A stretch of DNA of 47,392 nucleotides from Trichocoleus sp. (GCA_036702865.1 DATNQD010000025.1:1-47392); one strand, 5' to 3'. Shown: positions 34,377 through 43,691, counted from the first letter of the stretch. Made by a program: numbers and translations. The notes: generated from the letters alone by a model not told the origin.

Positions 34377-34544
34377 ATGTACACCATTAACGAAGAAGGC
34401 ATCCTTAACAACTACGCTACCGAACCCCCTGTCTACTTCGCGCAATCTCCTTCTCCAGAACAACAGCAGCGGTATGCTCTCCAAGGTGCGATCGCCATCC
34501 TCCTCGTGGCTTTCACGCTCCTAACCGCCTTTGCTGTCAGCTAA
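34377..34544 (+). CDS. psb34: Photosystem II assembly-associated protein Psb34 (ssl1498 family)
   Basis: This 55-residue single-pass thylakoid protein was recognised from its N-terminal pattern MYTINEEGILNNYATEPPVY, the middle PSPEQQQRYALQGAIA and a C-terminal helix ILLVAFTLLTAFAVS. These match the cyanobacterial ssl1498 family, described as light-harvesting-like and found as Psb34 in photosystem II assembly intermediates. The ATG at 34377 is preferred over the upstream in-frame TTG: it has AGAGAGAGG before it and gives the family's normal length. It has its own promoter and terminator, so it is monocistronic. Confidence 0.85.
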   Translation: MYTINEEGILNNYATEPPVYFAQSPSPEQQQRYALQGAIAILLVAFTLLTAFAVS

Positions 34545-34588
34545 CAGCTTTCAATCTCATCGAATACGGATCTTCTCCTAATTACAAG

Positions 34589-34614
34589 CCTCAGTTTCGG
34601 CACTGAGGTTTTTT
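34589..34614 (+). terminator. Intrinsic terminator of psb34
   Basis: A perfect 7-bp stem CCTCAGT/ACTGAGG with a six-base loop is followed by six T. It lies 45 bases after the psb34 stop. Confidence 0.85.
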
Positions 34615-34633
34615 GTTGTCAGTTTATTCTGGT

Positions 34634-35515
34634 TTATTCTGGCTTTTGCGATTGCAATTGGTTCAGTTCATGCAGCATTCTGGGGGGACCTAAATCCGCC
34701 AGGTCATAGCCTTGGGGATAACTCCGCTGTGGTTCATCGCTATAAAAAACTGGCTGTTGCCGAGGAGGCATGTATCGTAGCAGTTTCCCCCGCGATCGCA
34801 GTAGCCTTTCTAAAAACTGACGCTGCCACAGTAGAGGAGCCGGAAAGCCAAAGGCTTTAATCATTCGATCGTCCAACATTGCATAAACAAAAGGCTTAAG
34901 CATGGGTCGCAGCAGGGATGGAAACCAGCTAAGAAACAGATTCAGTGTTGCTTCTCCAACTCGCTGATTCGCCTGGCTGTAACAAAAATATTGCTGTTCG
35001 TAGTTGCGGTTGTACTGCTCAAAGGCTTCGTAGGTTAAGGGAATTTCTTGAATACCCATTTGCTGTCCCACTGAATACCAAAAGTAAAATAGCCCTTGCT
35101 GTTCCACAACGCTCAATTGTCGCCAGCCGAAGCGATCGATCCAGCGAATTGGTTCATAAATGAAGGTTGAGAGAACATAAAGATAATCGGCATTGCTGAT
35201 CGAAAAATGAGCATGAATTAAATTCATCCGCTCAAGCGCTGCCTGCCCTCTAGGAGTATCATGACCCCATTTAAGAATATTGGAAATAATTAGCCCTGTA
35301 TCGTCGTAGCGTTTTTGAGGACGATGCTGAAACTCCCCTGTGCGTTCCAGCAGTGCAGCAATACTGGGTATACAGAACGTGCGGAATAGAGCAAGTTCCA
35401 ACGCTTTTGTCATATCCCAGGGAAATTCATAGCCTGCGATCTGCCTGCAAATCTCACAGTTATCCTGCACCGGATCAAGTTGTTGAATCGCGTGAAAACG
35501 TTCAAACCGTCGCAT
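34634..35515 (-). CDS. MpaB-like oxygenase (DUF2236 family)
   Basis: This 293-residue protein belongs to the family of MpaB and latex-clearing-protein oxygenases, which bind heme and cleave prenyl chains or polyisoprene. Landmarks are ALFRTFCIPSIAALL near residue 40, YDDTGLIISNILKWG, and the segment ERMNLIHAHFSISNADYLYV, whose His residues are the expected heme ligands. FIYEPIRWIDRFGWR follows. The start ATG at 35515 follows AGAGGT; a TTG six codons earlier is less likely. The substrate in this organism is unknown, and prenyl or carotenoid-like chains are only a guess from the family. It converges on psb34, sharing the short terminator-bearing gap. Confidence 0.82.
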   Translation of the reverse strand: MRRFERFHAIQQLDPVQDNCEICRQIAGYEFPWDMTKALELALFRTFCIPSIAALLERTGEFQHRPQKRYDDTGLIISNILKWGHDTPRGQAALERMNLIHAHFSISNADYLYVLSTFIYEPIRWIDRFGWRQLSVVEQQGLFYFWYSVGQQMGIQEIPLTYEAFEQYNRNYEQQYFCYSQANQRVGEATLNLFLSWFPSLLRPMLKPFVYAMLDDRMIKAFGFPAPLLWQRQFLERLLRSRGKLLRYMPPRQQPVFYSDEPQRSYPQGYDLADLGPPRMLHELNQLQSQKPE

Positions 35516-35811
35516 CGGGAAATTACCTCTCAAAAGCGGTTCAATGAGAAGATCCTAATGCGAACGTTACAGAATAGGAAATGAATTGTTAAGTGTGACA
35601 TTTCGAAAAGCTCTCAATCTCCGAACTTTGGAAACCCTGAACAGATTGAAAGCCAATGATTCTAGGCGGAAAAAAGAGGGTGTAACAGAAGCAGTTTGAG
35701 CCGACTTCGTGCTTAACAGCAAATCTAGCCTATTGCCTATCGAGTTCATCGCTCAATACTAATCCTTTCACTCACCTTTGACTTCGATGTAAGTTTTTTC
35801 TGCTTGCCACT

Positions 35812-36015
35812 ATGAGCAAAAGCATGAACGAAGACATCATTAATTTACTCTCCTCCGAACCCGCCAACCTGGAGGAACGTCAATATCCTGTTAAACAGGT
35901 GCCATATTATCGTTTGCTCGTCTATGCGTTAGCCCACGGTATGAAATTGAAGGCATCCCTTCTGATCGAGAGGCAGACAATCATTGTTTACCGAAGCGAA
36001 AGAGCAAGAACGTGA
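35812..36015 (+). CDS. Small hypothetical protein (67 residues)
   Basis: This short soluble polypeptide begins MSKSMNEDIINLLSSEPANL. Its C-terminal half reads VPYYRLLVYALAHGMKLKAS, LLIERQTIIVYRSE. The composition is protein-like, with a plausible amphipathic helix and two strands, and a second in-frame ATG at 35824. No family is recognised. The ribosome-binding site is weak. It converges on the last gene of the peptide-export operon with 11 bases between them. The body runs antisense to no known gene, which favours it being real. Confidence 0.5.
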   Translation: MSKSMNEDIINLLSSEPANLEERQYPVKQVPYYRLLVYALAHGMKLKASLLIERQTIIVYRSERART

Positions 36016-36026
36016 AATGCAAAAAA

Positions 36027-39000
36027 TTATGCCATTTGTCGAGCAATGAGGCGGGCGAATAGCCCTTCTGTGGTTGCTAATTCGTCAAATGTTCCCTGCT
36101 GAATGACTCTACCCGATTCCATGACATAAATTCGATCGGCATGACGAATTGTGCTTAACCGATGGGCAATCACAATCCTTGTGACGTTGAGGCGATCGAG
36201 GCTTTCACTGACAATTGCCTGAGTCCGGTTATCTAAGGCACTGGTTGCTTCATCCAGCAGTAAGATATGGGGGTTCAGTGCTAACGCGCGCGCAATCACC
36301 AATCGCTGTCGCTGTCCGCCGGAAATGTTGCTGCCGCCTTCACTCACAAGCGTATACATTTGCATCGGAAACGATCGAATATCATCCGCAAATCCTGCTC
36401 TTTCTGCCGCTTCCCAGGCATCCGCTAAGGTAATCAAAGAACCGCTGGCAATATTCTCAAAAATGCTTCCGGCAGTGATACGACCGTTTTGCAAAACCAC
36501 GCCTAGCTGCCGTCGCACGGCTGAAACATCCAATCCGGCGAGATCTTGACCATCATAGTAAATTGTCCCCGAGGCAGGCGTTTCAAAGCCAAGTAAGAGC
36601 CGCATGACAGTAGATTTGCCTGACCCTGACGGCCCCACTAATGCAATAAATTCTCCCGGCTTTGCCTGAATGCTGACATCTTCTAGCGTCAGCGCACCAT
36701 CTTCTCGATAGCGAAAGGTGACATGATCGACTCGCAGTTCGCCTGACAGTTTGCCCGGATCAGCTTTGTCTTGATCAACTTCGGGTGCTTCATTCAAAAT
36801 AGGCTTCGCCCGTTGCCAAAGCGGCACAATATCCAGCACTTCAATTAGCGTATTGCTGAGGCTTGTTGCACCGCTGATAAAGATGCCAAATGCCGTACTA
36901 AAAGCCAGAAACGTACCCACTGAAAAACCAGTGCCACTTATAAATTGCTGCGGCGTAATGAGCGTGCTGGTCAGCCAGAATAGGGCGATCGTCGTCAGGG
37001 TTGGCATGACGGTATTAAACACGCTAACGCTATCTTCTAATTGCTGCGTACTGAGCAAGAGTTTAAGCTGTTGTCTGTACTTTCTACCCCAGTGAGCAAA
37101 AGCCCGTTCTTCGACAGCAGCAATCCGCAGTTTGGGCACTCCGTTGATCAGTTGAACCATTGTGCCAAACAGATCGCCTTCTAGCTCCATCAGCGGTCGC
37201 TGTTTTTGAACCAGGACTACCCCTGATAGCATGGTGAAAACAAGAATGACGATCGCCACCACCAAAGCTAAAACCGCAAGCAGTGGACTGTAGTAAAACA
37301 TCAGCCCCAGATTGAGCAGCGAGAAAAATCCGGAGAAGAGGCTTTGAATCACCGTACCGCTGAGTTTACGGCGAATGGCGCTAATGGCAGAAACTCTAGA
37401 GTTTAAGTCACCAATTGAATAGTCTTGGAAGAAAGAGGTTCTGAGCTTGAGCAACCGATCCCAAACGGCTGCCTGGAGCGATGCATCTGATAGCGTTTCA
37501 ATTCGCATTGAGGCGATCGCCTGAGCAAGCTGAAAACAGGCTGCACCAAAGGCAGTTGCCAGCAACGCCAGTCCAATTTGAGTCAGCAATCCGGTATTGG
37601 CGTAGGGAATAGCTTGATCAATCAAAATTGCTGTAGCTTGCGGTACTAGCATCCCCAATAGCGTGACCGCTACCCCCGTGAAGACGATCGCCAGAAGATC
37701 TCGCTTTTGCCCCTGAAGCGCAAACTTGAGCAAATCCCAGGCTTTCAGATTGCCACTGGGTAAAGGACGATAGAACACAAAAGCAACCGGATCGAGCGTA
37801 CTCGCAACTTCAGCATCCACTAAGGTTCTGCCGGAAGCAAATTGACCCTGACCAGAAAGACCGGCTTCTCCCACTAAACCTGCCTGAATTGGATTAAACA
37901 GTTGGTAGTGACAGCTTGAAATGGGCAATAGGGCAACGGGCTGGCGATCCTGCCGAGTATATGCCAGAAGTGGGCCTCCATCCTTCTGCCACCATTGATC
38001 CCGCAGCAAAACTCGCCGCATTCGCAGTTGAGACGCACGAGCGATCGCCTCTAGGGGTTCCCGCACTCGCTTCAGGTCTTCTGATTTCATTGGGGGTCGA
38101 ATGGGGACATTCAGCGCCCGCCCCACCGCGCCTGCGGCAATCAAGAGCGGCGTATCTGCAAATTCATCGTCTGCTTGCTGAGGTTGCAGAATTGCTGCCA
38201 GATGCCGAATCGTTTCCTGCGTCACCTGCTGATTGAGCTGCTGTCTTTCCTGAAATCGGCGGAACCCTGCCTCTGCTTCTGCGGCTTTGATCCACTCTAT
38301 CCAGCGCAATATATAGCGATGTAGCTCTGCCAGCCCTAGCCACAAAATGTCGGGATGCTCAACTTCTGCCGTCGGACGCGAAAAAAACTCCAGATGCTCA
38401 TCTGCTTCCAGGTACATGCCATTGCCGATCGGGAAGCAGGGAGAATCTGCATCTAACACAAATTCAGCATAAGCCATCCACAACGCCTGACCCTGCTGCA
38501 CCCGGATCCAAAGCACCTGGTTCGCACCCGATTCGCATATTTGCCCCTGCATCGGCGCGACATAGTGAGTTTGCGGCACGAAGGAAGCAGTCTTGGGCTG
38601 GGGGAACCCACTCAGGCGACCGAGCTGATGAATCCAGTTGTCGAGCAGGGCAAGGATGGCAGGGGGAAGGGATGGGGAAGGGATGACTGCCTGAATAGCA
38701 AAGGTTTCCGGCAAAGGGCGATCGGGTTCACTCGCGAGCTGGTCGATCGGCAGCGGTAAAAGCTCACTGGGTTCCAGCGGAATTGCCACCATGCCCAGCT
38801 GGTCAGCCACCGCTAAAGGAGCAGTTCCAAACAGCGCTTCGCCCGGATAAATCGTGAAGAGATAGTGACGTTCTCCGGCAAGCACACCATTGCTGATGCG
38901 AACAGCAAACACTGCCAAAGCACCAGATTCCACTCGCCAAATCAGTTGGGGATCATTGAGCCAAAGCGGTGTATTCCCTTTGAGTTGCTTAACGTTTGCT

Positions 39001-39044
39001 AAGCTGCTCGTTGAATGGCTGGTTAGGTGAGTGGCGTTCATCAT
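36027..39044 (-). CDS. NHLP-system ABC transporter permease/ATPase
   Basis: This ~1005-residue protein is the second ABC subunit typical of NHLP (nitrile-hydratase-leader-peptide) export systems. The first ~440 residues form an extended N-terminal region. The membrane part (~440-735) has an ABC-transporter exporter fold. The ATPase has Walker A GPSGSGKST near 804, signature ISGGQRQRL, Walker B ILLLDEATSALD and switch His in VIAHRLSTIR. There is no C39 peptidase, so cutting is left to its partner upstream. The start is uncertain: ATG 39044 is used here, while a TTG at 39095 would add 17 residues encoded by repeat DNA. It is last in the export operon. Confidence 0.9.
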   Translation of the reverse strand: MMNATHLTSHSTSSLANVKQLKGNTPLWLNDPQLIWRVESGALAVFAVRISNGVLAGERHYLFTIYPGEALFGTAPLAVADQLGMVAIPLEPSELLPLPIDQLASEPDRPLPETFAIQAVIPSPSLPPAILALLDNWIHQLGRLSGFPQPKTASFVPQTHYVAPMQGQICESGANQVLWIRVQQGQALWMAYAEFVLDADSPCFPIGNGMYLEADEHLEFFSRPTAEVEHPDILWLGLAELHRYILRWIEWIKAAEAEAGFRRFQERQQLNQQVTQETIRHLAAILQPQQADDEFADTPLLIAAGAVGRALNVPIRPPMKSEDLKRVREPLEAIARASQLRMRRVLLRDQWWQKDGGPLLAYTRQDRQPVALLPISSCHYQLFNPIQAGLVGEAGLSGQGQFASGRTLVDAEVASTLDPVAFVFYRPLPSGNLKAWDLLKFALQGQKRDLLAIVFTGVAVTLLGMLVPQATAILIDQAIPYANTGLLTQIGLALLATAFGAACFQLAQAIASMRIETLSDASLQAAVWDRLLKLRTSFFQDYSIGDLNSRVSAISAIRRKLSGTVIQSLFSGFFSLLNLGLMFYYSPLLAVLALVVAIVILVFTMLSGVVLVQKQRPLMELEGDLFGTMVQLINGVPKLRIAAVEERAFAHWGRKYRQQLKLLLSTQQLEDSVSVFNTVMPTLTTIALFWLTSTLITPQQFISGTGFSVGTFLAFSTAFGIFISGATSLSNTLIEVLDIVPLWQRAKPILNEAPEVDQDKADPGKLSGELRVDHVTFRYREDGALTLEDVSIQAKPGEFIALVGPSGSGKSTVMRLLLGFETPASGTIYYDGQDLAGLDVSAVRRQLGVVLQNGRITAGSIFENIASGSLITLADAWEAAERAGFADDIRSFPMQMYTLVSEGGSNISGGQRQRLVIARALALNPHILLLDEATSALDNRTQAIVSESLDRLNVTRIVIAHRLSTIRHADRIYVMESGRVIQQGTFDELATTEGLFARLIARQMA

Positions 39045-39089
39045 TTTGCTTGAGGCTGCTGAGGTTGACGGTATGAAGCAACTTGTATA

Positions 39090-39128
39090 AAACAACTTTA
39101 TGAAACAACTTTATGAAACAACTTTATG
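39090..39128. repeat. Three perfect tandem 13-bp repeats between two ABC genes
   Basis: AAACAACTTTATG occurs three times in a row (39090-39102, 39103-39115, 39116-39128), with a decayed fourth copy just before. The last copy contains the stop codon of the peptidase-ABC gene. This looks like replication slippage at an operon junction. Confidence 0.9.
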
Positions 39129-41439
39129 AGGCAGTTAAAGCCTCCCCTTCACTCCGAATCAGGCGAGCATAGTATCCATCCTGCTGCCACAGTTCATCAT
39201 GGGTGCCTCGCTGCACCACTTTGCCGCGTTCCAGCACAATAATTTCATCTGCATCTCGAATCGTACTGAGCCGATGCGCTACAACCAGACAAGTACAGCC
39301 GCGCTGCCGCAATTTTTGGTCGATCGCTTTCTCAGATTCGGTATCCAAAGCACTGGTCGCTTCATCCATGATTAAGATTGAGGGATGGTTGACTAAGGCT
39401 CTGGCAATTTCGAGTCGCTGCCGCTGCCCACCACTCAGGTTGACGGCTCCTTCTAGTAACGGCGCATCATAGCCACCTGGAATGGACAAGATCACATCTT
39501 CGATCGAAGCATCTTCGCAGGCTCGTCTTAAGTCTTGTTCCAGCACCGTTGTATCCCAAAGCGATAGGTTTTCTCGCACCGATCCACCAAACAACAAAAT
39601 GTCCTGTTCCACCATTGCGATCGAATTGGCTAAGACTAGGCGTGGAATCTGCGATCGGGGCATCCCATCAAACAAAATCTCTCCAGACCAGGGTTCAAAC
39701 AGCCCCGCAATCACTTTTACCAGGGTAGACTTGCCCGAGCCACTGCCGCCGACAAAGGCAACCCGTTGCCCCGGTTTAATGGAAAGATTAAATCGATCGA
39801 TCAGCGGCTCACCTAAGTGACTGTAGCCAAAGGAAACATCTTTGAGTTCGACATATCCCTGTAACCGATAAGTGGCAGTCAACGGACGAGCTATCCGCAT
39901 GGCACTGGATGAATCTCCGTTACCTTGCGTTTGGATAGTTTCATCTCTGGCGGATTCATTTTGTTTTTCAGAGGTTAATTTCTGGCGATCGTTTATTTCT
40001 TCTAACTGAGGATCAACTGAATTATGCAAAACATCATCTAATCGCTGTAAATTCCCTTGCAGGTTTTGTAAGGTACTGCCAAAGCGCACCAGTTGATTCA
40101 CAGGTTGCTGAAAGCTCTGCATCAAGAGTTGAAAAGCAACAAGCATCCCGATCGTCAAATCACCACTTAAGACTCGCAATCCACCAATTACCAGCAACGA
40201 CATTGCCGCCAGGGCAGAAAGGAGAGACGGCAAAATGCCGATCGTGCGGTTAATTAAGCCTAATTCTTGTTGAGCATTGATCGCTTTGGTGTAATAGCCT
40301 ACCCAACGGGCAAAGAAGTCAGACTCGATGCCAGAAGCTTTCAACGTTTCCATATTCTGCAATCCGGCGATCGCCACCCCAGAAACTTTGCCATATTCTT
40401 GAACTAACCTCAGGTTGGCATCTACCCGCTGCCGCGATACCCATTGCAATACCAGCACGTTCACTGCTGCAAAGCAAATCACAATCAATGTGAGCACCAC
40501 GTCATAGTAAAACATAGCGATCGCATAAAAGACCACTAAAACCACGCTAATGACTGTCGTTGCCAATCGGCCTGATAACACATTTGCCACTTCATCATTT
40601 AAGGCAATCCGGCTACTAATTTCCCCGGCAAACCGTTGAGCGTAAAAACTGACAGGCAGCCGTAGCACATGCCACACAAAACGGCTCGACATGACGACGG
40701 ACAATTTAATTTTAAGACCGCGTAAATAGCGTAGCTGCAATAGCGTTAACAACCCCTGCAATCCAGTGATCAGCAGCATTCCAAACAAAATATAGGGCAA
40801 CCAATCGAGATTGCCCCTGACCAAAACACTGTCAACAAAAACCTGGCTGAACGCAGGCAACGCCAGATTTGGCAAAACGAGCAAGAATCCTGCCAGAACT
40901 GAGTAAAATAATGCGCCTCTTGAACTGCGCAGGCGATCGCTCAAAGCCCGGATAATGCTTGGTTTTTCCCCGCCTGGTTTAAAGTCTGCCCCCGGTTCTA
41001 GCACCAAAACAACCCCAGTATATCCCTCATCAAAATCCTGGTAGGAAACGGTTCTTGGTCCCGCTGCCGGATCATTTAAGTAAACCCGATGTTTGCCAAA
41101 CCCTTCAACCACTAGAAAATGATTGAAATGCCAAAACACAATATAAGGAGGACGCAACTGTGGCAGATTTTCCAGGCTCTTTTTAAACCCTTTTGCCATC
41201 ATGCCATGTTGTCTTGCTACCTTCAAAATATTGGCTGCCGTCACTCCATCGCGTGAAACACCGCAAGCTTCTCGCAGTTCTGCTAATGGGACAATCTTGC
41301 CGTAATAGCCTAATACACTTCCCAGAGCAGCAGCGCCACATTCCACTGCTTCCATTTGCAGTACTGTTGGGGTTTTCGCTCGAACCGGCTGACCCTTCTT
41401 TAAGGTGTTGTGAAAAGAGGCTAATGGTTGAATCAACAT
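39124..41439 (-). CDS. NHLP-system peptidase/ABC transporter (C39 domain)
   Basis: This 771-residue inner-membrane transporter removes double-glycine leaders and exports the peptide. The C39 peptidase domain (~20-150) has catalytic Cys34 in EAVECGAAALG, His107 in HFNHFLVVEGF and Asp123 in YLNDPAAGPR. The membrane domain (~165-455) has an exporter fold. A polar linker (~480-530) leads to the ATPase: Walker A GGSGSGKST at 564-572, signature NLSGGQRQRL, Walker B ILIMDEATSALD. All catalytic residues are present, so it should be active. The stop lies in tandem repeats just before the next ABC gene. The likely substrate is the divergent Gly-Gly peptide at 43845. Confidence 0.93.
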   Translation of the reverse strand: MLIQPLASFHNTLKKGQPVRAKTPTVLQMEAVECGAAALGSVLGYYGKIVPLAELREACGVSRDGVTAANILKVARQHGMMAKGFKKSLENLPQLRPPYIVFWHFNHFLVVEGFGKHRVYLNDPAAGPRTVSYQDFDEGYTGVVLVLEPGADFKPGGEKPSIIRALSDRLRSSRGALFYSVLAGFLLVLPNLALPAFSQVFVDSVLVRGNLDWLPYILFGMLLITGLQGLLTLLQLRYLRGLKIKLSVVMSSRFVWHVLRLPVSFYAQRFAGEISSRIALNDEVANVLSGRLATTVISVVLVVFYAIAMFYYDVVLTLIVICFAAVNVLVLQWVSRQRVDANLRLVQEYGKVSGVAIAGLQNMETLKASGIESDFFARWVGYYTKAINAQQELGLINRTIGILPSLLSALAAMSLLVIGGLRVLSGDLTIGMLVAFQLLMQSFQQPVNQLVRFGSTLQNLQGNLQRLDDVLHNSVDPQLEEINDRQKLTSEKQNESARDETIQTQGNGDSSSAMRIARPLTATYRLQGYVELKDVSFGYSHLGEPLIDRFNLSIKPGQRVAFVGGSGSGKSTLVKVIAGLFEPWSGEILFDGMPRSQIPRLVLANSIAMVEQDILLFGGSVRENLSLWDTTVLEQDLRRACEDASIEDVILSIPGGYDAPLLEGAVNLSGGQRQRLEIARALVNHPSILIMDEATSALDTESEKAIDQKLRQRGCTCLVVAHRLSTIRDADEIIVLERGKVVQRGTHDELWQQDGYYARLIRSEGEALTAS

Positions 41440-41522
41440 GACTTGAGCAACCTCAATAAATACAGCTTATGCCAGATCTGATCACGGATGACCCGCTAAT
41501 TTGCAAGTTACAAATTCGTAAT

Positions 41523-42125
41523 TTACAAAAATGGCAGGACGAAACGGATTGGAGCTTTTTCTTCAAGGGTAATGCGAACGGTGGTAGGGGTTCCTGGGGC
41601 AATATTCAAGTCTGCCCCCGATTTGGAAGACCATCGATAACGGCTGGGATTGGTTGGATCATGCTCTAATTCAATGACGACTTCTACAGGTTCGTTTGCG
41701 AGCGATGCTGCATTTGAGAGCATTGTCTGACGAGCAGTATCCAGCGTTGTAATCGAAGGAGAGGCGATCGATTTTACCCGCCCCAAAATCCCTCCTGATT
41801 GTTCGGAACCTGCAGCATCTGGAATCATCATGATTGACATTCCTGGTTGAATTCGATCGCCCTCTCGCCGATCAAAAAAGGCTATCCCAATCAACTGATC
41901 GGATGAATTCGTCGGACGAACTAACAACCCATCACTGGTTGCGGTCACGGGAATGCGTCCAAAAATGCTCCAGATCAAAGACAGGATCATTAAAACGCTT
42001 AATGCGGTGAGCGGCAGCCAACTTCGGGGTCCAACCACCTGCATCAGCTGATCCAATTGCTCTGGAGAGGACAACCGCTCTAGGGACTCTTTCCGGAAAA
42101 TACTTGTTTTAGAATCATCAGCCAT
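41523..42125 (-). CDS. Short HlyD-like secretion adaptor of the NHLP system
   Basis: This 200-residue protein has one membrane helix (residues ~36-55, LPLTALSVLMILSLIWSIFG), then a barrel-like region starting TATSDGLLVRP. This fits the membrane-fusion (HlyD-type) protein of NHLP clusters. It is short: there is no coiled-coil hairpin, and the chain goes straight from the first barrel half (GIAFFDRREGDRIQPGMSI) to the second (VVIELEHDPTNPSRYRW). It may therefore not reach an outer-membrane TolC-like channel by itself. It lies between the two-CNB protein and the peptidase-ABC gene on the same strand. Confidence 0.78.
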   Translation of the reverse strand: MADDSKTSIFRKESLERLSSPEQLDQLMQVVGPRSWLPLTALSVLMILSLIWSIFGRIPVTATSDGLLVRPTNSSDQLIGIAFFDRREGDRIQPGMSIMMIPDAAGSEQSGGILGRVKSIASPSITTLDTARQTMLSNAASLANEPVEVVIELEHDPTNPSRYRWSSKSGADLNIAPGTPTTVRITLEEKAPIRFVLPFL

Positions 42126-42146
42126 AGAATCACCAGCAATACCAAT

Positions 42147-42178
42147 AAAATGTAATTAACCAAAAATGTAATTAACCA
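42147..42178. repeat. Perfect 16-bp tandem duplication
   Basis: AAAATGTAATTAACCA occurs twice in direct tandem, in the 100-base gap between the HlyD-like gene and the CNB gene. It may alter spacing of the ribosome-binding region or reflect slippage. Confidence 0.9.
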
Positions 42179-42225
42179 AGTAACTTTTGAGTCACTTTGC
42201 GTGATTGATTAACGTTTTCAATAAG

Positions 42226-43281
42226 CTATATGAGGCTGTAACCAATCCCTAGGCGTTTAAGCATCCAATTGAATCGGTGTGCGCCTTGAGACATTTGTTG
42301 AAGTGCATCAAGATCGAGTTCATCACCATATTCCTTTCCTTCATCCATGCCTTCCTGCTGATCGTATGCCTGCCGATCGCACCCTAAGCGCTCCATCACA
42401 ATGTATAAAAGCTCAGAAACTTGCATAGCAATGACTCGATAAAATCGAGAGGCAAATCCGAGATCCTGATGAAGTTTAATGACTAAGTGCGATCGGGGCA
42501 CCGCAAATACTAACGATTCATGAATCGCTCTAACAGTTATTGGTTGACGGGAATCTAAAAAGGCAAAAATTCCTGGCATCTCGCCTTTTGAGATATTAGC
42601 AAACACTCTTTGGGTGCGGGTTTTTTTCTCTAGCCCTAAAAAGCAGAGAGATAACGGATCGTAGTTGCCTTCTGGAGCAGAGACAGATAGCAATCCATCT
42701 AGGATAATGTAGAGCGCATCAACAGGTCTGCCTGCATGCAGCAAAATTTCGTCAGGAGCGAACTTCTTGACTTGACCCGCAGAAACCAACCAGTCAATAT
42801 CGCTATCCTGCATCTCGCCAAAGATAAAAACTGCTTCTTTCCCAGGCTGATCTGCACTAAACCGAAGCCGCTCTGGCATTTCCAGCATTTGTCGAATTCG
42901 TTCAGAAAGGATCAGGGCGATCGCCCGATGCAGATGGGCTGAAAAGTAAATATCTTGTTGTAATTTTTCGGCAAGCTGCTGTCGAGGAATTGCCAAAACT
43001 GTAGAGTTTTGTGTCGCTTTGACGGCGGCGATCGCTGGATGATTTTCTAATAGGGTTGGCAAACCAACCATGTCACCCCGCCGAATCTGAGTGATTTCTT
43101 GAGCTTCCCCTTCATCCTGCTGAATCACACTGAGTAACCCATTTAATAATAGATACACAAAATTAGGTCGATCGCCAGGACGAATGATCAAGGTTCCTGC
43201 TGCAATTTGTTGCTGTTGACCTGCAGTAACGAGCCAGTCAATATCAGCATTCGTTAATTCTTGAAGTAAGATTTCTGCCAT
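42226..43281 (-). CDS. Protein with two cyclic-nucleotide-binding-like domains
   Basis: This 351-residue soluble protein has two CNB-fold domains (~8-120 and ~155-290), followed by an acidic stretch (~310-325) and a tail LQQMSQGAHRFNWMLKRLG. The phosphate-binding cassettes are divergent: GDMVGLPTLLENHPAIA and GEMPGIFAFLDSRQPIT lack the usual Arg-Ala/Ser pair, so cyclic-nucleotide binding is doubtful. There is no helix-turn-helix, so it is not a CRP-type regulator. It is the first gene of the export operon, and proteins of this kind often accompany NHLP transporters. A role in transporter regulation or assembly is inferred. Confidence 0.85.
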   Translation of the reverse strand: MAEILLQELTNADIDWLVTAGQQQQIAAGTLIIRPGDRPNFVYLLLNGLLSVIQQDEGEAQEITQIRRGDMVGLPTLLENHPAIAAVKATQNSTVLAIPRQQLAEKLQQDIYFSAHLHRAIALILSERIRQMLEMPERLRFSADQPGKEAVFIFGEMQDSDIDWLVSAGQVKKFAPDEILLHAGRPVDALYIILDGLLSVSAPEGNYDPLSLCFLGLEKKTRTQRVFANISKGEMPGIFAFLDSRQPITVRAIHESLVFAVPRSHLVIKLHQDLGFASRFYRVIAMQVSELLYIVMERLGCDRQAYDQQEGMDEGKEYGDELDLDALQQMSQGAHRFNWMLKRLGIGYSLI

Positions 43282-43427
43282 TCAAGTTACCGTTTATCGT
43301 TGTAAGGTTCTTCCGTTCAGTCCTTAAATTCTGTATCTTAGAGCGAAAAATAACACAGATTCAGAGAATCAGGGTGAAGCTGATTGGATAAAAGCTTTTT
43401 GAGCGGCTACGTATGGCTTACGAAAGA

Positions 43428-43691
43428 TTATACGTCGTCTATTGCGTAATCCTGTTCTTCAACTATCTTATTTAAACTAATTCTTAACTTGTCTATCTTG
43501 CCTTTCAATTCTGGCTGAAAACCGATAGAGAGCTGAATTACTTCCCCTTTACAGCCTACGCCAAGTCGGTGAATTTCAGTAGGCACAAGCATATGCTTTG
43601 CATTAGCAATCTAAATTCTTAGGTCTTTCTCAGCTTTTTCTAACTTTCTTTTAATGTATCTATCTTCACAACGAGTTTCTATCTTGTTATG
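43428..43691 (-). pseudogene. Unidentified minus-strand gene remnant with in-frame TAG
   Basis: The downstream part (start ATG 43592, stop 43428-43430) encodes 54 protein-like residues, including LGVGCKGEVIQLSIGFQPEL then KGKIDKLRISLNKIVEEQDY. In the same frame upstream, across one TAG at 43611-43613, 26 further codons read like a charged helix (RYIKRKLEKAEKDLRI). This looks like one coding segment broken by a nonsense mutation. Alternatively the 54-residue ORF alone is a small gene. No family is recognised. It points in the same direction as the export operon, 146 bases upstream of it. Confidence 0.35.
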
